Shown: one piece after another, positions 1 through 4,455 of the stretch
Numbering within the stretch: position 1 is the stretch's first letter
Layout of the letters: every line of letters starts with the position of its first letter
Origin: Methanoregula sp.
Lineage (GTDB): Archaea > Halobacteriota > Methanomicrobia > Methanomicrobiales > Methanospirillaceae
Direction of reading: 5' to 3'
Assembly: GCA_013331015.1 (NCBI GenBank)
Contig: DUHF01000243.1
Location: forward strand, 1-8,207
Length of the DNA: 8,207 nucleotides
The notes under the pieces: model-generated
What the model was told of the DNA's origin: nothing
Databases searched by the model: none
What the model saw: only the letters and a program-made list of their open reading frames with translations
Position numbers and translations under genes: made by a program

Positions 1-318
1 GACACCATTGTCGGGATCGGGGCCGGCATGGCCCTCTCGAAGCTGAACCCGGCCAAACCCATCCTGATCATGTGCGAGGTGCCGGAGGACAAAAACCTCA
101 CCAAGTGCTCGATGCGGACGAATGAGCGGGTGGTAGCGCAGGGTATCGATCTCCAGCAGGCATTGAACGAGGCATCCACCGAGTACGGGGGCGGCGGCGG
201 GGGCCACAAGATCGCAGCAGGCGCGTACATCCCGAAAACAGCAGAGCAGGAGTTTGTTAATCGTGTCAACAGGATACTCGGAGAACAGTTCGCTACGGCG
301 GGTTCAGGTAATCGCTGA
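1..318 (+). CDS. DHH/DHHA1 family phosphoesterase (RecJ-like), C-terminal part
   Basis: The frame is open from base 1, so the start lies outside the window; 105 residues and a TGA stop are visible. This is the DHHA1 substrate-binding end of a DHH-superfamily phosphoesterase. Visible signs are a K-C-S-M-R segment (visible residues 36-39), a helix near I49-A58, and the glycine-rich loop of six glycines followed by HKIAAGA at residues 63-75, which in the family helps bind the nucleic acid or nucleotide phosphate. Archaeal members are annotated as single-strand-specific RecJ-like nucleases, some of which associate with the GINS replication complex. The metal-binding DHH motifs would lie upstream and cannot be checked. 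The 3' end overlaps the next gene by 56 bp, so the two are probably co-transcribed. The exact substrate (ssDNA, RNA or a small phosphoester) cannot be told from this fragment. Confidence 0.85.
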   Translation, partial: DTIVGIGAGMALSKLNPAKPILIMCEVPEDKNLTKCSMRTNERVVAQGIDLQQALNEASTEYGGGGGGHKIAAGAYIPKTAEQEFVNRVNRILGEQFATAGSGNR

Positions 319-817
319 TTTCCAGTTCGAAAGCGGTGTGGGGACCGGGCTCTTCCCCGAGGGGTGCGAGTTCATCCTCTCAACCACCGGACGGATACGG
401 CAGATCGGGTTTAACGGCCTGCGGCTCGCCACCATCCGGGCATCGGACGGACGGTTGACCCTCGGTATCGAAGGGGCAAAGCGGGTGCAGGCAGCACTCC
501 CCGCTCCGGCATTCCGGGTCGTCATCCGGGAAGACGTGGCAGAGTTCGTGGCAAAGGGCAAGAATGCGTTTGCAAAGCATGTGGTTGATGCGGACCCCGA
601 AATCCGCGCGGGCGACGATGTGCTGGTGGTCGCTGAAAACGACCGGCTGCTTGCCTGTGGCGCAGCAGTTGTATCAGGGCCGGAAATGCTTGCATTTAAT
701 TACGGAGTAGCGGTAAGAGTACGGCAGGGTAGTGAGAGAGATGCTTCCGGGAAATATCAATCCGCGCCAGATGAAGGCGATGATGAAGAAACTCGGCATG
801 AATGTCGAGCAGATTGA
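263..817 (+). CDS. PUA-domain RNA-binding protein (TGT-like C-terminal architecture)
   Basis: A 184-residue protein. The GTG at 263 was chosen because GGAG at 249-252 lies 10 nt upstream; a TTG at 254 is only 1 nt from that site. Residues 14-80 form an N-terminal alpha/beta region (VQVIADFQF then GLFPEG), as in archaeal proteins resembling the C-terminal part of tRNA-guanine transglycosylase. Residues 85-154 read as a PUA domain: the RAGDDVLVV strand, then LLACGAAVVSGPEMLAF and the closing VAVRVR strand. PUA domains bind structured RNA such as tRNA or rRNA; no catalytic motif is visible, so the role is RNA binding of unknown target. It overlaps the DHH gene by 56 bp and the NAC gene by 77 bp. 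The last 28 residues (157-184) are acidic and polar and lie in the NAC overlap; they look like an unusual extension past the domain end. Confidence 0.8.
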   Translation: MSTGYSENSSLRRVQVIADFQFESGVGTGLFPEGCEFILSTTGRIRQIGFNGLRLATIRASDGRLTLGIEGAKRVQAALPAPAFRVVIREDVAEFVAKGKNAFAKHVVDADPEIRAGDDVLVVAENDRLLACGAAVVSGPEMLAFNYGVAVRVRQGSERDASGKYQSAPDEGDDEETRHECRAD

Positions 818-1085
818 AGACGTGCAGAGTATTGTGATCAAGACGCCCAAGGGTAACTGGATCTTCGATGCCGGTACTGAAGTCTCGGCAATGACCATGC
901 AGGGACAGACAACGTACCAGATCTCCGGCACCCCGCGCTTCGAGGAGGCGGCGGCGGATATCCCGGCAGAGGATGTCACCATGGTTGCGGCGCAGGCAAA
1001 TGTCTCTGAAGAGAAAGCCCGGGAAGCGCTTGTGGCAACCAAAGGCGATATTGCCGAAGCCATCATGAAGCTGGCCCAGGGATGA
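741..1085 (+). CDS. nac: Nascent polypeptide-associated complex protein (archaeal NAC)
   Basis: A 114-residue protein starting at ATG 741. An in-frame GTG at 732 would add three residues, but the family usually begins close to the INPRQM segment, and GTGAG at 732-736 can serve as ribosome-binding site for 741. Residues 5-20 (NINPRQMKAMMKKLGM) are the typical N-terminal helix. Residues 25-64 form the NAC beta-barrel used for homodimerisation. Residues 78-113 are a C-terminal UBA three-helix domain (VTMVAAQANVSEEKAREAL, then GDIAEAIMKL). Archaeal NAC is a homodimer that binds the ribosome and nascent chains in the cytoplasm. The gene sits inside an overlapping operon: it begins within the PUA coding region and its TGA overlaps the ATG of the methyltransferase gene (ATGA at 1082-1085), which suggests translational coupling. 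Length and domain order are normal for the family. Confidence 0.93.
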   Translation: MLPGNINPRQMKAMMKKLGMNVEQIEDVQSIVIKTPKGNWIFDAGTEVSAMTMQGQTTYQISGTPRFEEAAADIPAEDVTMVAAQANVSEEKAREALVATKGDIAEAIMKLAQG

Positions 1086-1807
1086 TCGAGGCTGGCGACC
1101 GGGTCCTTCTCGCCGGGGAAGGCCGGGAATTCTGGGTTAAGGCAGGGCCGGGGAAGCTTGGCACCGACAAGGGCCAGATCGATTTGGAGTCCATGGTCGG
1201 GAAATCCGGCGGGGATGTCATCACCACCCACAGCGGTGCGGAGTTTACGATCCGTATCCCTCGTCCCACGGACTTTTTTGCCTATGGCAAACGTTCAGGT
1301 GCGCCGATGCTGCCAAAAGACATCGGGCTTGTCATCGCGTACACGGGTATGAACCACAACGACGATGTGCTCGATGCCGGTACCGGCAGCGGGATTGCCG
1401 CAATCTACTTTGGCGGCGTGGCCCGGAGCGTGAAGACCTACGAGATCCGCCCGGAGTTCTCCACGCTTGCCATGAAGAACATCGCTGAGTCGAAACTCAC
1501 GAACGTGGAAGCAGTGGCAAAAGACTTTCTTGATGCCGAAGGGTCCTACGATGTGGTCCACCTCGACCTCCAGATCCAGCCGGAGCAGGTGACCCATGCA
1601 TTCTCCCTGCTCAGGTCCGGCGGGTATCTTGCGGTATACACCCCGTTTCTGGAACAGATGGCAATCGTCGTCGATGCCGCCACCCCGCTCTTCCGCGAGG
1701 TGCACACCCACGAGCTCATCGAGCGTGAGATGACCCGCTCCAAGCGGGGGACAAGGCCTTCTACCTCGGTCAGTCACTCGGGGTATGTGACGATTGCGAG
1801 GAAGTGA
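1082..1807 (+). CDS. trmI: tRNA (adenine-N1)-methyltransferase, TrmI type
   Basis: A 241-residue SAM-dependent methyltransferase of the archaeal TrmI family, which methylates N1 of adenines 57/58 in the tRNA T-loop, normally as a homotetramer. Residues 1-55 form the small N-terminal beta domain (GDRVLLAGEGREFWV). Residues 74-88 (APMLPKDIGLVIAYT) form the lead-in helix typical of the family. Motif I is DAGTGSGIAA at 98-107; E121 in YEIRPE is the likely ribose-binding acidic residue. The segment around residues 160-165 (HLDLQI) matches the motif IV position, where many relatives have DLPEP-like residues, so the local sequence is slightly divergent. The C-terminus KRGTRPSTSVSHSGYVTIAR (221-240) matches the family's R-x-x-RP...H-[TS]-G-Y ending. 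The start codon overlaps the NAC stop, and a T8 tract follows 7 nt after its own stop. Confidence 0.93.
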   Translation: MIEAGDRVLLAGEGREFWVKAGPGKLGTDKGQIDLESMVGKSGGDVITTHSGAEFTIRIPRPTDFFAYGKRSGAPMLPKDIGLVIAYTGMNHNDDVLDAGTGSGIAAIYFGGVARSVKTYEIRPEFSTLAMKNIAESKLTNVEAVAKDFLDAEGSYDVVHLDLQIQPEQVTHAFSLLRSGGYLAVYTPFLEQMAIVVDAATPLFREVHTHELIEREMTRSKRGTRPSTSVSHSGYVTIARK

Positions 1808-1814
1808 GAGAACC

Positions 1815-1822
1815 TTTTTTTT
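1815..1822 (+). terminator. T8 transcription terminator of the NAC-TrmI operon
   Basis: A run of eight T residues starts 7 nt after the TrmI stop codon. Archaeal RNA polymerase can terminate at a T-rich tract without a hairpin. The last two bases also form part of the stop codon of the convergent gene on the other strand. Confidence 0.6.
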
Positions 1823-2450
1823 AAAAATCAGGGTGCGTTCTGCTTATGTATGCGCATTTTGTTCTAATTTTTAATTCTTCTCTGGGTCTATAACCACTAT
1901 CTGGATAGGGGAGTCCAGAATTCATCTCTTGTAAAAATATCAGGTACTGCCTTACATCAACGAAGAATTCATCGAAAGTCCCAATATCCTTATCTTTGTA
2001 GGCATGGATTGCATTACGTCGCTGCTGAATTTTCTGTATCCAAGCATCCCAATCAAAATCCCGGTTAGACCAAATTCGCTTTTTAAAAAAATGCCGCATT
2101 CTTCCGAGATGTAGGACATCAGGATCTATCAAATTACCATTCTTTTCCTTAATAGGCTCGATATCATTCTGATAATCGACAAAGTGGACTGACAGAAATA
2201 ATTTCATGGTCCCTTCTGCAAGACTTCCCAAATTAGCCCATGCTAGAATCAATCGCCCATCATTTTCATCAGCGGAAGGCACTTCCAGCCAGATTTTTAG
2301 ACTTCGTGAAAGGGAAACTTGCCAATCAAGACGAGATTTACTTAATAATTGTGCAGCTTCAATAGGAGCCCATCCACCCGCATTTGTCCAGAAATATCTT
2401 AAACCATCATTGAGTTTGACGATTCGATTTACGACTTCCTCAATGGGCAT
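1821..2450 (-). CDS. Hypothetical protein with HEPN-like R-x4-H motif
   Basis: I do not recognise the family with certainty. The frame extends upstream to a TTG at 2549 inside a hairpin, but the ATG at 2450 gives a more plausible N-terminus (MPIEEVVNRI, 209 residues). The protein is soluble, rich in aromatic residues and probably mainly helical. Residues 141-151 read IQQRRNAIHAY: R144 and H149 make an R-x4-H pattern with an adjacent RN, as at the active site of HEPN-type RNases and in related non-catalytic helical proteins. Helices before (around 80-90, LAEGTMKLFL) and after (160-175, DEFFVDVRQYLIFLQ) fit a HEPN-like bundle. No antitoxin partner or nucleotidyltransferase is adjacent. The gene is clearly more AT-rich than its neighbours and converges on the TrmI operon with a 13-nt gap, which suggests acquisition by transfer. 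The HEPN assignment is an inference from one motif and the helical pattern. Confidence 0.65.
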   Translation of the reverse strand: MPIEEVVNRIVKLNDGLRYFWTNAGGWAPIEAAQLLSKSRLDWQVSLSRSLKIWLEVPSADENDGRLILAWANLGSLAEGTMKLFLSVHFVDYQNDIEPIKEKNGNLIDPDVLHLGRMRHFFKKRIWSNRDFDWDAWIQKIQQRRNAIHAYKDKDIGTFDEFFVDVRQYLIFLQEMNSGLPYPDSGYRPREELKIRTKCAYISRTHPDF

Positions 2451-2543
2451 TTCTTCTACTTCAGACAAAAAACACCTACATTCATTGCTGTAGTGATTAG
2501 TAGAAAAAATGTTGTATCTAAAATTAAATTGCGATAGCCTTAC

Positions 2544-2571
2544 GCGCAAAACGCCTCGTCGGGTTTTGCGC
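2544..2571. repeat. 9-bp perfect inverted repeat (hairpin)
   Basis: GCGCAAAAC at 2544-2552 pairs perfectly with GTTTTGCGC at 2563-2571 around a 10-nt loop. It lies about 95 bp upstream of the likely ATG of the HEPN-like gene. On the - strand it covers a TTG that could otherwise start that gene, which argues against the longer frame. It could be a structure in the 5' leader or an operator; no function can be assigned. Confidence 0.6.
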
Positions 2572-2602
2572 TACTCATTACCGGAAGTCCAAAAATCAAC
2601 CG

Positions 2603-2641
2603 TCATTGAGGCCGCCGCGGGGCGCCCTTCGGGGCGGCGGC
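2603..2641 (+). repeat. 39-bp GC-rich folding repeat, copy 1
   Basis: This 39-bp sequence matches the reverse complement of 4117-4155 at 38 of 39 positions. It folds as GCCGCC (2611-2616) with GGCGGC (2636-2641), enclosing GCCC (2624-2627) and GGGC (2632-2635) closed by a TTCG loop, with an unpaired GCGGGGC bulge on the 5' side. The eight non-hairpin bases TCATTGAG are also conserved between copies, so the match is not just two independent GC-rich palindromes. It is probably a dispersed REP-like element. Orientation relative to copy 2 is arbitrary. Confidence 0.8.
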
Positions 2642-2673
2642 AGTAATCACAATTAAAAACTATTTTATCATCG

Positions 2674-2682
2674 TTTTTAATT
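2674..2682 (+). promoter_or_regulatory. Candidate TATA box for the CARF-like gene
   Basis: TTTTTAATT lies about 45 bp before the ATG at 2724. A start site about 25 bp downstream would give a leader of around 20 nt. No clear Shine-Dalgarno sequence precedes this ATG. A second AT-rich segment at 2660-2669 is an equally possible box. The call rests on composition and spacing only. Confidence 0.25.
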
Positions 2683-2723
2683 CAACCAAAAACCATCTAA
2701 CCCCCCATACCCGAAACTGATCA

Positions 2724-3590
2724 ATGGATCGGAACAAACACGTCCACATCATCAGCGCAGGCGAGCACATCCACACCGCCTATCCCGGGATCTTCCGCAC
2801 GCTGCCGACCATCACCCGCACGTACGTCCTGGCCGACAGTGCAACTACCGAATTCTCACCCAATCCTGAAACCCAGCGGCAGCGGGCCGCAATCCGTGAT
2901 GCGGTAGCAGCAGTAAAAGAGCTATCCGGATCGCTATCCATCCCGTTTACCAGCGGGATCGTCTATCCCCCGGTTTATCCATCGGTCCGTACCATCCTCA
3001 CGAAGATCCACCGCGAGAATCCCGGCGCACGCTTCACCCTCGATCTCTCGGGCGGTTCTGCTGCACTCTGCACGGCGCTCTTTTCCTTTGTCCCCTGGCT
3101 TGGCGGGGAGGTTTGGTCGGCGTTTGAAGGCAAAGTGCCCCGGCCCGTTCCCCTGCCGGACCGGTCAATCCGGAACCTGACGGGAAATCCCAACTACCCG
3201 GCTATCCTTGCCGTGCTCCTGCGGAAGAACAAGACCGCCAAAGGGATTGTTACCCGGCCGTGGCTGACCCGTTCGTACCTCTACAGCCAGATCTGGCCAT
3301 TTTATTCCCGTTCACGGACCAGGAAACCGAAACCGGATGATCCCGTGATACAGTACCGCGGGGGGCGAAAGCCTGCAGAGAACCTGTCGCAGGCAACCTT
3401 CTCGTCATTCATGACCACGCTTCGGAACGCCGGGTTCATCGAAGAGAAGCAGGATGAGCAGAACCGCAGGGAGAAAGCATACCGGGTAACCGATTCCGGG
3501 GAAACTGCATTCCGGTTTTACGCAGATCCTGCAGCCAGTTCAACGGTAAAGCTGGTTCTGGATGATCTGCAATCCGGGCCAGGGTACTGA
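2724..3590 (+). CDS. CARF-like sensor with winged-helix domain, probable transcription regulator
   Basis: A 288-residue protein with two parts. Residues 6-135 have the look of a CARF/Rossmann-like domain: a first strand VHIISAGEHI, a second strand TRTYVLADS (31-39), a helix rich in R/A/K (51-70), and DLSGGSAALCTALFSF at 107-122, matching the conserved strand-loop-helix (often D-x-[ST]-GG-[TS]) that binds cyclic oligoadenylate or similar ligands in CARF proteins. Residues 157-266 contain a winged-helix fold: NLSQATFSSFMTTLRNAGFIEEK (220-242), then a hairpin wing ending KAYRVTDSGETAFRF (251-265). A basic stretch (RSRTRKPK, 196-203) could contact DNA. The layout resembles Csa3-like and HFX_2341/DUF6293-type archaeal regulators. 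No cas gene or CRISPR array is visible, so it may be a stand-alone sensor. The ATG at 2724 fits the typical family N-terminus. The domain calls come from pattern recognition only. Confidence 0.65.
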   Translation: MDRNKHVHIISAGEHIHTAYPGIFRTLPTITRTYVLADSATTEFSPNPETQRQRAAIRDAVAAVKELSGSLSIPFTSGIVYPPVYPSVRTILTKIHRENPGARFTLDLSGGSAALCTALFSFVPWLGGEVWSAFEGKVPRPVPLPDRSIRNLTGNPNYPAILAVLLRKNKTAKGIVTRPWLTRSYLYSQIWPFYSRSRTRKPKPDDPVIQYRGGRKPAENLSQATFSSFMTTLRNAGFIEEKQDEQNRREKAYRVTDSGETAFRFYADPAASSTVKLVLDDLQSGPGY

Positions 3591-3592
3591 CA

Positions 3593-3598
3593 TTTTTT
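3593..3598 (+). terminator. T6 terminator after the CARF-like gene
   Basis: Six T residues begin 2 nt after the TGA stop. They overlap a 10-bp perfect palindrome, TTCGTACGAA (3597-3606). A second T4 tract at 3621-3624 could act as back-up. Confidence 0.45.
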
Positions 3599-3660
3599 CG
3601 TACGAACCCTGCTCAAAAAATTTTGATCGCGATTATGCGTTGTTAATAAGCGAGGCTACA

Positions 3661-3678
3661 GTAGGATAATTATCCTAC
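3661..3678. promoter_or_regulatory. 18-bp perfect palindrome, candidate operator or protein-binding site
   Basis: GTAGGATAATTATCCTAC reads the same on both strands with no spacer. That symmetry is typical of a site for a dimeric DNA-binding protein. It lies 70 bp downstream of the CARF/winged-helix gene and not upstream of any confident gene, so a promoter role is not obvious. An inverted half-site, ACAACCTAC, follows at 3690-3698. The palindrome is seen directly; the function is unknown. Confidence 0.5.
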
Positions 3679-3749
3679 AATTCGGGTGTACAACCTACTA
3701 TTTCTCTCATGCTCCGGCGTGGAGTACCCAACCGATCAATCGGATCGCG

Positions 3750-3825
3750 ATTGAAAAATTTTAACCGCGATCTGAGGGTCGATTGAAATTTTTTATCCGG
3801 AGATCGATTTGCAATTGAAAAATGA
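3750..3825. repeat. Degenerate tandem repeat, about 32-bp period
   Basis: ATTGAAAAATTTT (3750), ATTGAAATTTTTT (3782) and ATTGAAAAATGAT (3814) start exactly 32 bp apart, and the rest of each unit is loosely related (CCG or CCGGA followed by GATC). The third unit is cut by the mobile element at 3826. When the element and one target duplication are removed, the unit continues at 4301 with TTTCCGGAAA, placing TCCGGA at nearly the same offset as in the second unit. A reverse-oriented relative of the motif is at 3617-3634 (AAAATTTTGATCGCGATT). The spacing is too short for a CRISPR array. Confidence 0.5.
3818..3825. repeat. Left 8-bp target-site duplication of the mobile element
   Basis: AAAAATGA directly abuts the left terminal inverted repeat. 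The identical octamer at 4293-4300 directly abuts the right one. Confidence 0.85.
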
Positions 3826-3838
3826 TGCTCTGTAGAAA
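3826..3838 (+). repeat. Left terminal inverted repeat, 13 bp
   Basis: TGCTCTGTAGAAA is the perfect reverse complement of 4280-4292. Confidence 0.85.
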
Positions 3839-3912
3839 TCATTCCGAGAGTGTCTTCATGTGGAATTGTGAGGGTGACCCCTTCTCTCCCAAGAGTGGGG
3901 GAGGCACCATGC

Positions 3913-3926
3913 GGGGGCAAGCCCCC
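3913..3926. repeat. GGGGGC/GCCCCC palindrome inside the mobile element
   Basis: GGGGGC (3913-3918) and GCCCCC (3921-3926) are separated by AA. A further C5 run (3931-3935, in TTGACCCCCGG) could pair alternatively with the same G5. A related arrangement recurs at 4078-4105, so this looks like an internal repeat family of the element. Confidence 0.6.
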
Positions 3927-3977
3927 TTGACCCCCGGTTTCAATCATGCATCTTCAGGCACCCACGAACGGCTTGCT

Positions 3978-4015
3978 CCACGGGGCGAGGGTCGACAGAC
4001 CCCGAGCGCCCGTGG
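3978..4015. repeat. Long imperfect hairpin inside the mobile element
   Basis: CCACGGG (3978-3984) pairs with CCCGTGG (4009-4015). Inside it, GGGTC (3989-3993) pairs with GACCC (3998-4002) around a GACA loop, with an unmatched internal loop between the two stems. It is one of a series of strong folds in the element. Confidence 0.55.
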
Positions 4016-4077
4016 CCCCATCACAATCTAATATTACCCATCGCCGGTTTTCCCATGAAAATCAGAAAAAAGATGAT

Positions 4078-4094
4078 GGGGGCAAACTGCCCCC
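4078..4094. repeat. GGGGGCA/TGCCCCC hairpin inside the mobile element
   Basis: A 7-bp perfect stem with an AAC loop, followed by AAACCCCCG (4095-4103). The layout (G5C hairpin, then a second C5 run and TTT) matches the one at 3913-3940, which suggests an internal duplication. Confidence 0.6.
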
Positions 4095-4116
4095 AAACCC
4101 CCGTTTGCGATGAACG

Positions 4117-4155
4117 GCCGCCGCCCCGATGGGCGCCCCGCGGCGGCCTCAATGA
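4117..4155 (-). repeat. 39-bp GC-rich folding repeat, copy 2 (inverted)
   Basis: This is the reverse complement of 2603-2641 with a single mismatch, in the loop. It folds as GCCGCC (4117-4122) with GGCGGC (4142-4147), enclosing GCCC (4123-4126) and GGGC (4131-4134) with a CGAT loop and the GCCCCGC bulge on the 3' side. It lies inside the 467-bp mobile element, whereas copy 1 is outside any recognisable element. Confidence 0.8.
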
Positions 4156-4189
4156 GCAGCATTCCTGATACGGTAATCTACCCTGCCGT

Positions 4190-4215
4190 GCCCCGTGAGG
4201 GGCCCTGACGCAGGG
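4190..4215. repeat. Two overlapping small hairpins at the right side of the mobile element
   Basis: GCCCC (4190-4194) pairs with GGGGC (4199-4203) around GTGA, and CCCTG (4203-4207) pairs with CAGGG (4211-4215) around ACG. The stems share one base and could stack. Confidence 0.5.
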
Positions 4216-4279
4216 GACCATCCCTTTGTCCAATCCTCCTGATTTTCATCGTTCGGGTGTGAACACACGTTCATGCGTG

Positions 4280-4292
4280 TTTCTACAGAGCA
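4280..4292 (-). repeat. Right terminal inverted repeat, 13 bp
   Basis: TTTCTACAGAGCA is the perfect reverse complement of 3826-3838 and is followed immediately by the right target-site duplication. Confidence 0.85.
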
Positions 4293-4300
4293 AAAAATGA
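4293..4300. repeat. Right 8-bp target-site duplication of the mobile element
   Basis: AAAAATGA is identical to 3818-3825 and adjacent to the right terminal inverted repeat. Confidence 0.85.
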
Positions 4301-4359
4301 ATTTCCGGAAACACCATTTAATAAAAAAGCCGGTCTGATTCTGTTGCGATGCCTCCCCG

Positions 4360-4383
4360 CCTCAGGGCTTCTCTGAGGCCCTG
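4360..4383. repeat. Hairpin in the spacer downstream of the sugar operon
   Basis: CCTCAG (4360-4365) pairs with CTGAGG (4373-4378); an alternative fold pairs CAGGGC (4363-4368) with GCCCTG (4378-4383). It lies about 75 bp past the 3' end of the 6-dehydrogenase gene and could stabilise the transcript end. The rest of 4301-4455 holds only AT-rich sequence and no gene I can support. Confidence 0.4.
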
Positions 4384-4445
4384 ATATGGGGATCCCTCAC
4401 ATTGTTTTGGTATCGTATGTTACCCCCACGAAATGTCGGAACGCC

Positions 4446-4452
4446 AAAAAAA
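4446..4452 (-). terminator. T7 terminator of the nucleotide-sugar operon
   Basis: On the - strand a run of seven T residues follows the TAA stop of the 6-dehydrogenase after 3 nt. This is a typical archaeal hairpin-free terminator position. Confidence 0.6.
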
Positions 4453-4455
4453 GGT

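Larger units (their letters stand above)
3826..4292. mobile_element. 467-bp MITE-like non-autonomous transposable element
   Basis: The element has perfect 13-bp terminal inverted repeats, TGCTCTGTAGAAA at 3826-3838 and TTTCTACAGAGCA at 4280-4292. Weaker inverted similarity continues inward to about 33 bp (roughly 23 of 33 positions, including GTGTnTTCA). It is flanked on both sides by the 8-bp direct repeat AAAAATGA with no gap. No transposase-like frame exists inside it; the short frames are proline/arginine/glycine-rich artefacts of GC-rich hairpins. The interior carries several strong hairpins and an inverted copy of the 39-bp element at 2603-2641. An 8-bp duplication and a GCTCT-containing end would fit mobilisation by an ISL3-type or another 8-bp-duplicating transposase acting in trans, but the family cannot be fixed from sequence alone. 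It has inserted into a unit of the 32-bp tandem repeat. Confidence 0.8.

Noticed and set aside
2206..2493. 95-codon frame antisense to the HEPN-like gene
   Set aside because: The opposite strand encodes a more natural protein with a plausible fold; the antisense product is Ser/Arg-rich with no motif.
2451..2549. 33-residue N-terminal extension of the HEPN-like protein from a TTG at 2549
   Set aside because: The TTG lies inside the 2544-2571 hairpin, the extension has odd composition, and the ATG at 2450 gives a cleaner N-terminus.
2553..2641. Rho-independent terminator of bacterial type built from the GC-rich hairpins
   Set aside because: No T run follows the 39-bp hairpin on either strand, and the hairpins lie upstream of both flanking genes.
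3743..3825. CRISPR-like array, because ATTGAAA resembles the 3' handle of many CRISPR repeats and a CARF-like gene is upstream
   Set aside because: The 32-bp period leaves no room for both a repeat and a spacer, and the units are degenerate along their whole length with no constant repeat.
3675..3947. 90-codon frame on the - strand
   Set aside because: It crosses the border of the inserted element, so it cannot be an old gene, and its sequence shows no recognisable pattern.
3822..4031. 69-codon frame on the + strand
   Set aside because: It starts inside the target-site duplication and runs through GC-rich hairpins of the mobile element; the product is low in complexity and has no ribosome-binding site.
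4021..4233. 70-codon frame on the - strand within the mobile element
   Set aside because: Arg/Gly/Pro-rich translation of hairpin DNA; too short and of the wrong composition for a transposase.
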